Source of the DNA: Pseudomonadota bacterium
Lineage (GTDB): Bacteria; Pseudomonadota; Alphaproteobacteria; Rhizobiales; Xanthobacteraceae
Length of the DNA: 6,370 nt
NCBI GenBank assembly: GCA_023392205.1
Contig: JAEVZN010000259.1
Span: 1 to 6,370 of the forward strand
Reading direction: 5' to 3'
Shown here one piece after another: positions 6,192 to 6,370 of the stretch; position 1 is the stretch's first letter, and every line of letters begins with the position of its first letter. The position numbers were made by a program, and so were the translations under genes. The notes beneath the pieces are model-generated. The model worked only from the letters and a program-made list of their open reading frames with translations, searched no databases and had not been told where the DNA came from.

Positions 6192-6307
6192 AACTTCTTG
6201 TCTCATCCTGTCGCCTGACTCACTGAAAAGATTGACGTTTTTGCTAGAGCGGTTCATCGCTTGACTGAATCGGCGGGGATTCCGGATCAGCGGGATTTGT
6301 GATTCAA

Positions 6308-6335
6308 GATGCTGGCTGGGAGGGAGGCCAGCATC
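6308..6335 (+). promoter_or_regulatory. Leader hairpin presenting the transposase Shine-Dalgarno
   Basis: GATGCTGGC (6308-6316) and GCCAGCATC (6327-6335) are a perfect 9-bp inverted repeat around a 10-nt loop, TGGGAGGGAG. The loop holds the purine-rich Shine-Dalgarno (AGGGAGG, whose last G is the first stem base), and the 3' arm ends 2 nt before the transposase ATG. In mRNA this would fold stably and place the stem between ribosome-binding site and start codon, which could limit transposase translation or bring the site closer to the ATG. Confidence 0.65.
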
Positions 6336-6337
6336 CG

Positions 6338-6370
6338 ATGACCCGACCTTTATCCAATGACCTGCGTGAG
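6338..6370 (+). CDS. IS630-family transposase, first 11 codons only
   Basis: The frame opens MTRPLSNDLRE and runs off the window end. This matches how IS630-family transposases of alphaproteobacteria commonly begin (an LRERV-type start leading into a helix-turn-helix domain). The DDE catalytic domain would lie downstream and is not visible, nor can frameshifts be judged. A strong purine-rich Shine-Dalgarno is held in the hairpin loop just upstream. Eleven residues are too few for certainty, but the adjoining terminal repeat and TA target support the call. Confidence 0.72.
   Translation, partial: MTRPLSNDLRE

Larger units (their letters stand above)
6245..6370 (+). mobile_element. Left end of an IS630-like insertion sequence (continues beyond window)
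   Basis: A TA dinucleotide at 6245-6246, the target that IS630-family elements duplicate, is followed by GAGCGGTTCATCGCTTGACT. I recognise this as resembling IS630-type terminal repeats of rhizobia. A leader of about 90 nt then reaches a transposase start at 6338. Inside the leader, CTTGACTGAATC (6260-6271) and GATTCAAG (6301-6308) form an interrupted inverted repeat that could be a subterminal transposase-binding site. The right end is outside the window, so the boundaries and intactness cannot be confirmed. Confidence 0.7.

Noticed and set aside
5916..6218. A 100-residue plus-strand open frame after the amidase
   Set aside because: It overlaps the stop codon of the amidase and the whole of tRNA-Gly, and its product is Arg/Ser-rich without any motif.
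6225..6243. A T-run near 6238-6242 as terminator for tRNA-Gly
   Set aside because: No adequate GC-rich stem precedes the T-run; only weak AAAA/TTTT pairing is possible. The nearby TTGACG at 6232 likewise has no partner -10 at proper spacing.
1..6370. CRISPR array, riboswitch or large repeat array
   Set aside because: No regularly spaced repeats or recognisable riboswitch cores were seen. The only repeats are short: GACCGGCC twice, a degenerate GAGTC run, and the IS inverted repeats.

Overview
The window is GC-rich chromosomal DNA. It most likely comes from an alphaproteobacterium of the Hyphomicrobiales (Rhizobiales), close to the Bradyrhizobium/Afipia/Rhodopseudomonas group. This placement is inferred from protein style: a secreted protein carrying a YVVNQGPVYSGP-type segment, an IS630-type transposase start, and the tRNA/rlmB arrangement. 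No rRNA or taxonomic marker is present to prove it.

Layout from left to right. The window opens inside a minus-strand tRNA-Thr(TGT). A plus-strand FAD-linked oxidoreductase of the berberine-bridge-enzyme (BBE) type follows. It converges, with only 2 bp between stop codons, on a small secreted protein with two cysteines in its mature part (minus strand). Across a 254-bp intergenic region lies a divergent two-gene unit (plus strand) encoding two small secreted Pro/Tyr-rich proteins of unknown function. The second has a Cys-Cys cluster at its mature N-terminus and a His/Tyr/Arg-rich tail. This unit converges on rlmB (minus strand), a 23S rRNA 2'-O-methyltransferase. Divergent from rlmB is tRNA-Tyr(GTA), then a Tat-signal-bearing amidase of the indoleacetamide/mandelamide hydrolase type, then tRNA-Gly(TCC). 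The window ends inside the left end of an IS630-like insertion sequence, with its terminal repeat, a 5' leader hairpin and the first 11 transposase codons.

The backbone is translation-related: tRNA-Thr, rlmB, tRNA-Tyr and tRNA-Gly. Thr-Tyr-Gly tRNA clusters often lead into tuf in Proteobacteria. Here the backbone is interspersed with unrelated cargo: the oxidoreductase, three small secreted proteins, the amidase and the IS. No single pathway ties the cargo together. The oxidoreductase and amidase are probably catabolic, and the secreted proteins belong to the envelope or periplasm.

The points most worth a second look are the transposase leader hairpin that places its Shine-Dalgarno in the loop, the IS where tuf might be expected, a possible dual start (exported/cytosolic) in the amidase, and the uncharacterised secreted two-gene unit. 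I did not see a convincing new multi-gene defence or biosynthetic system.
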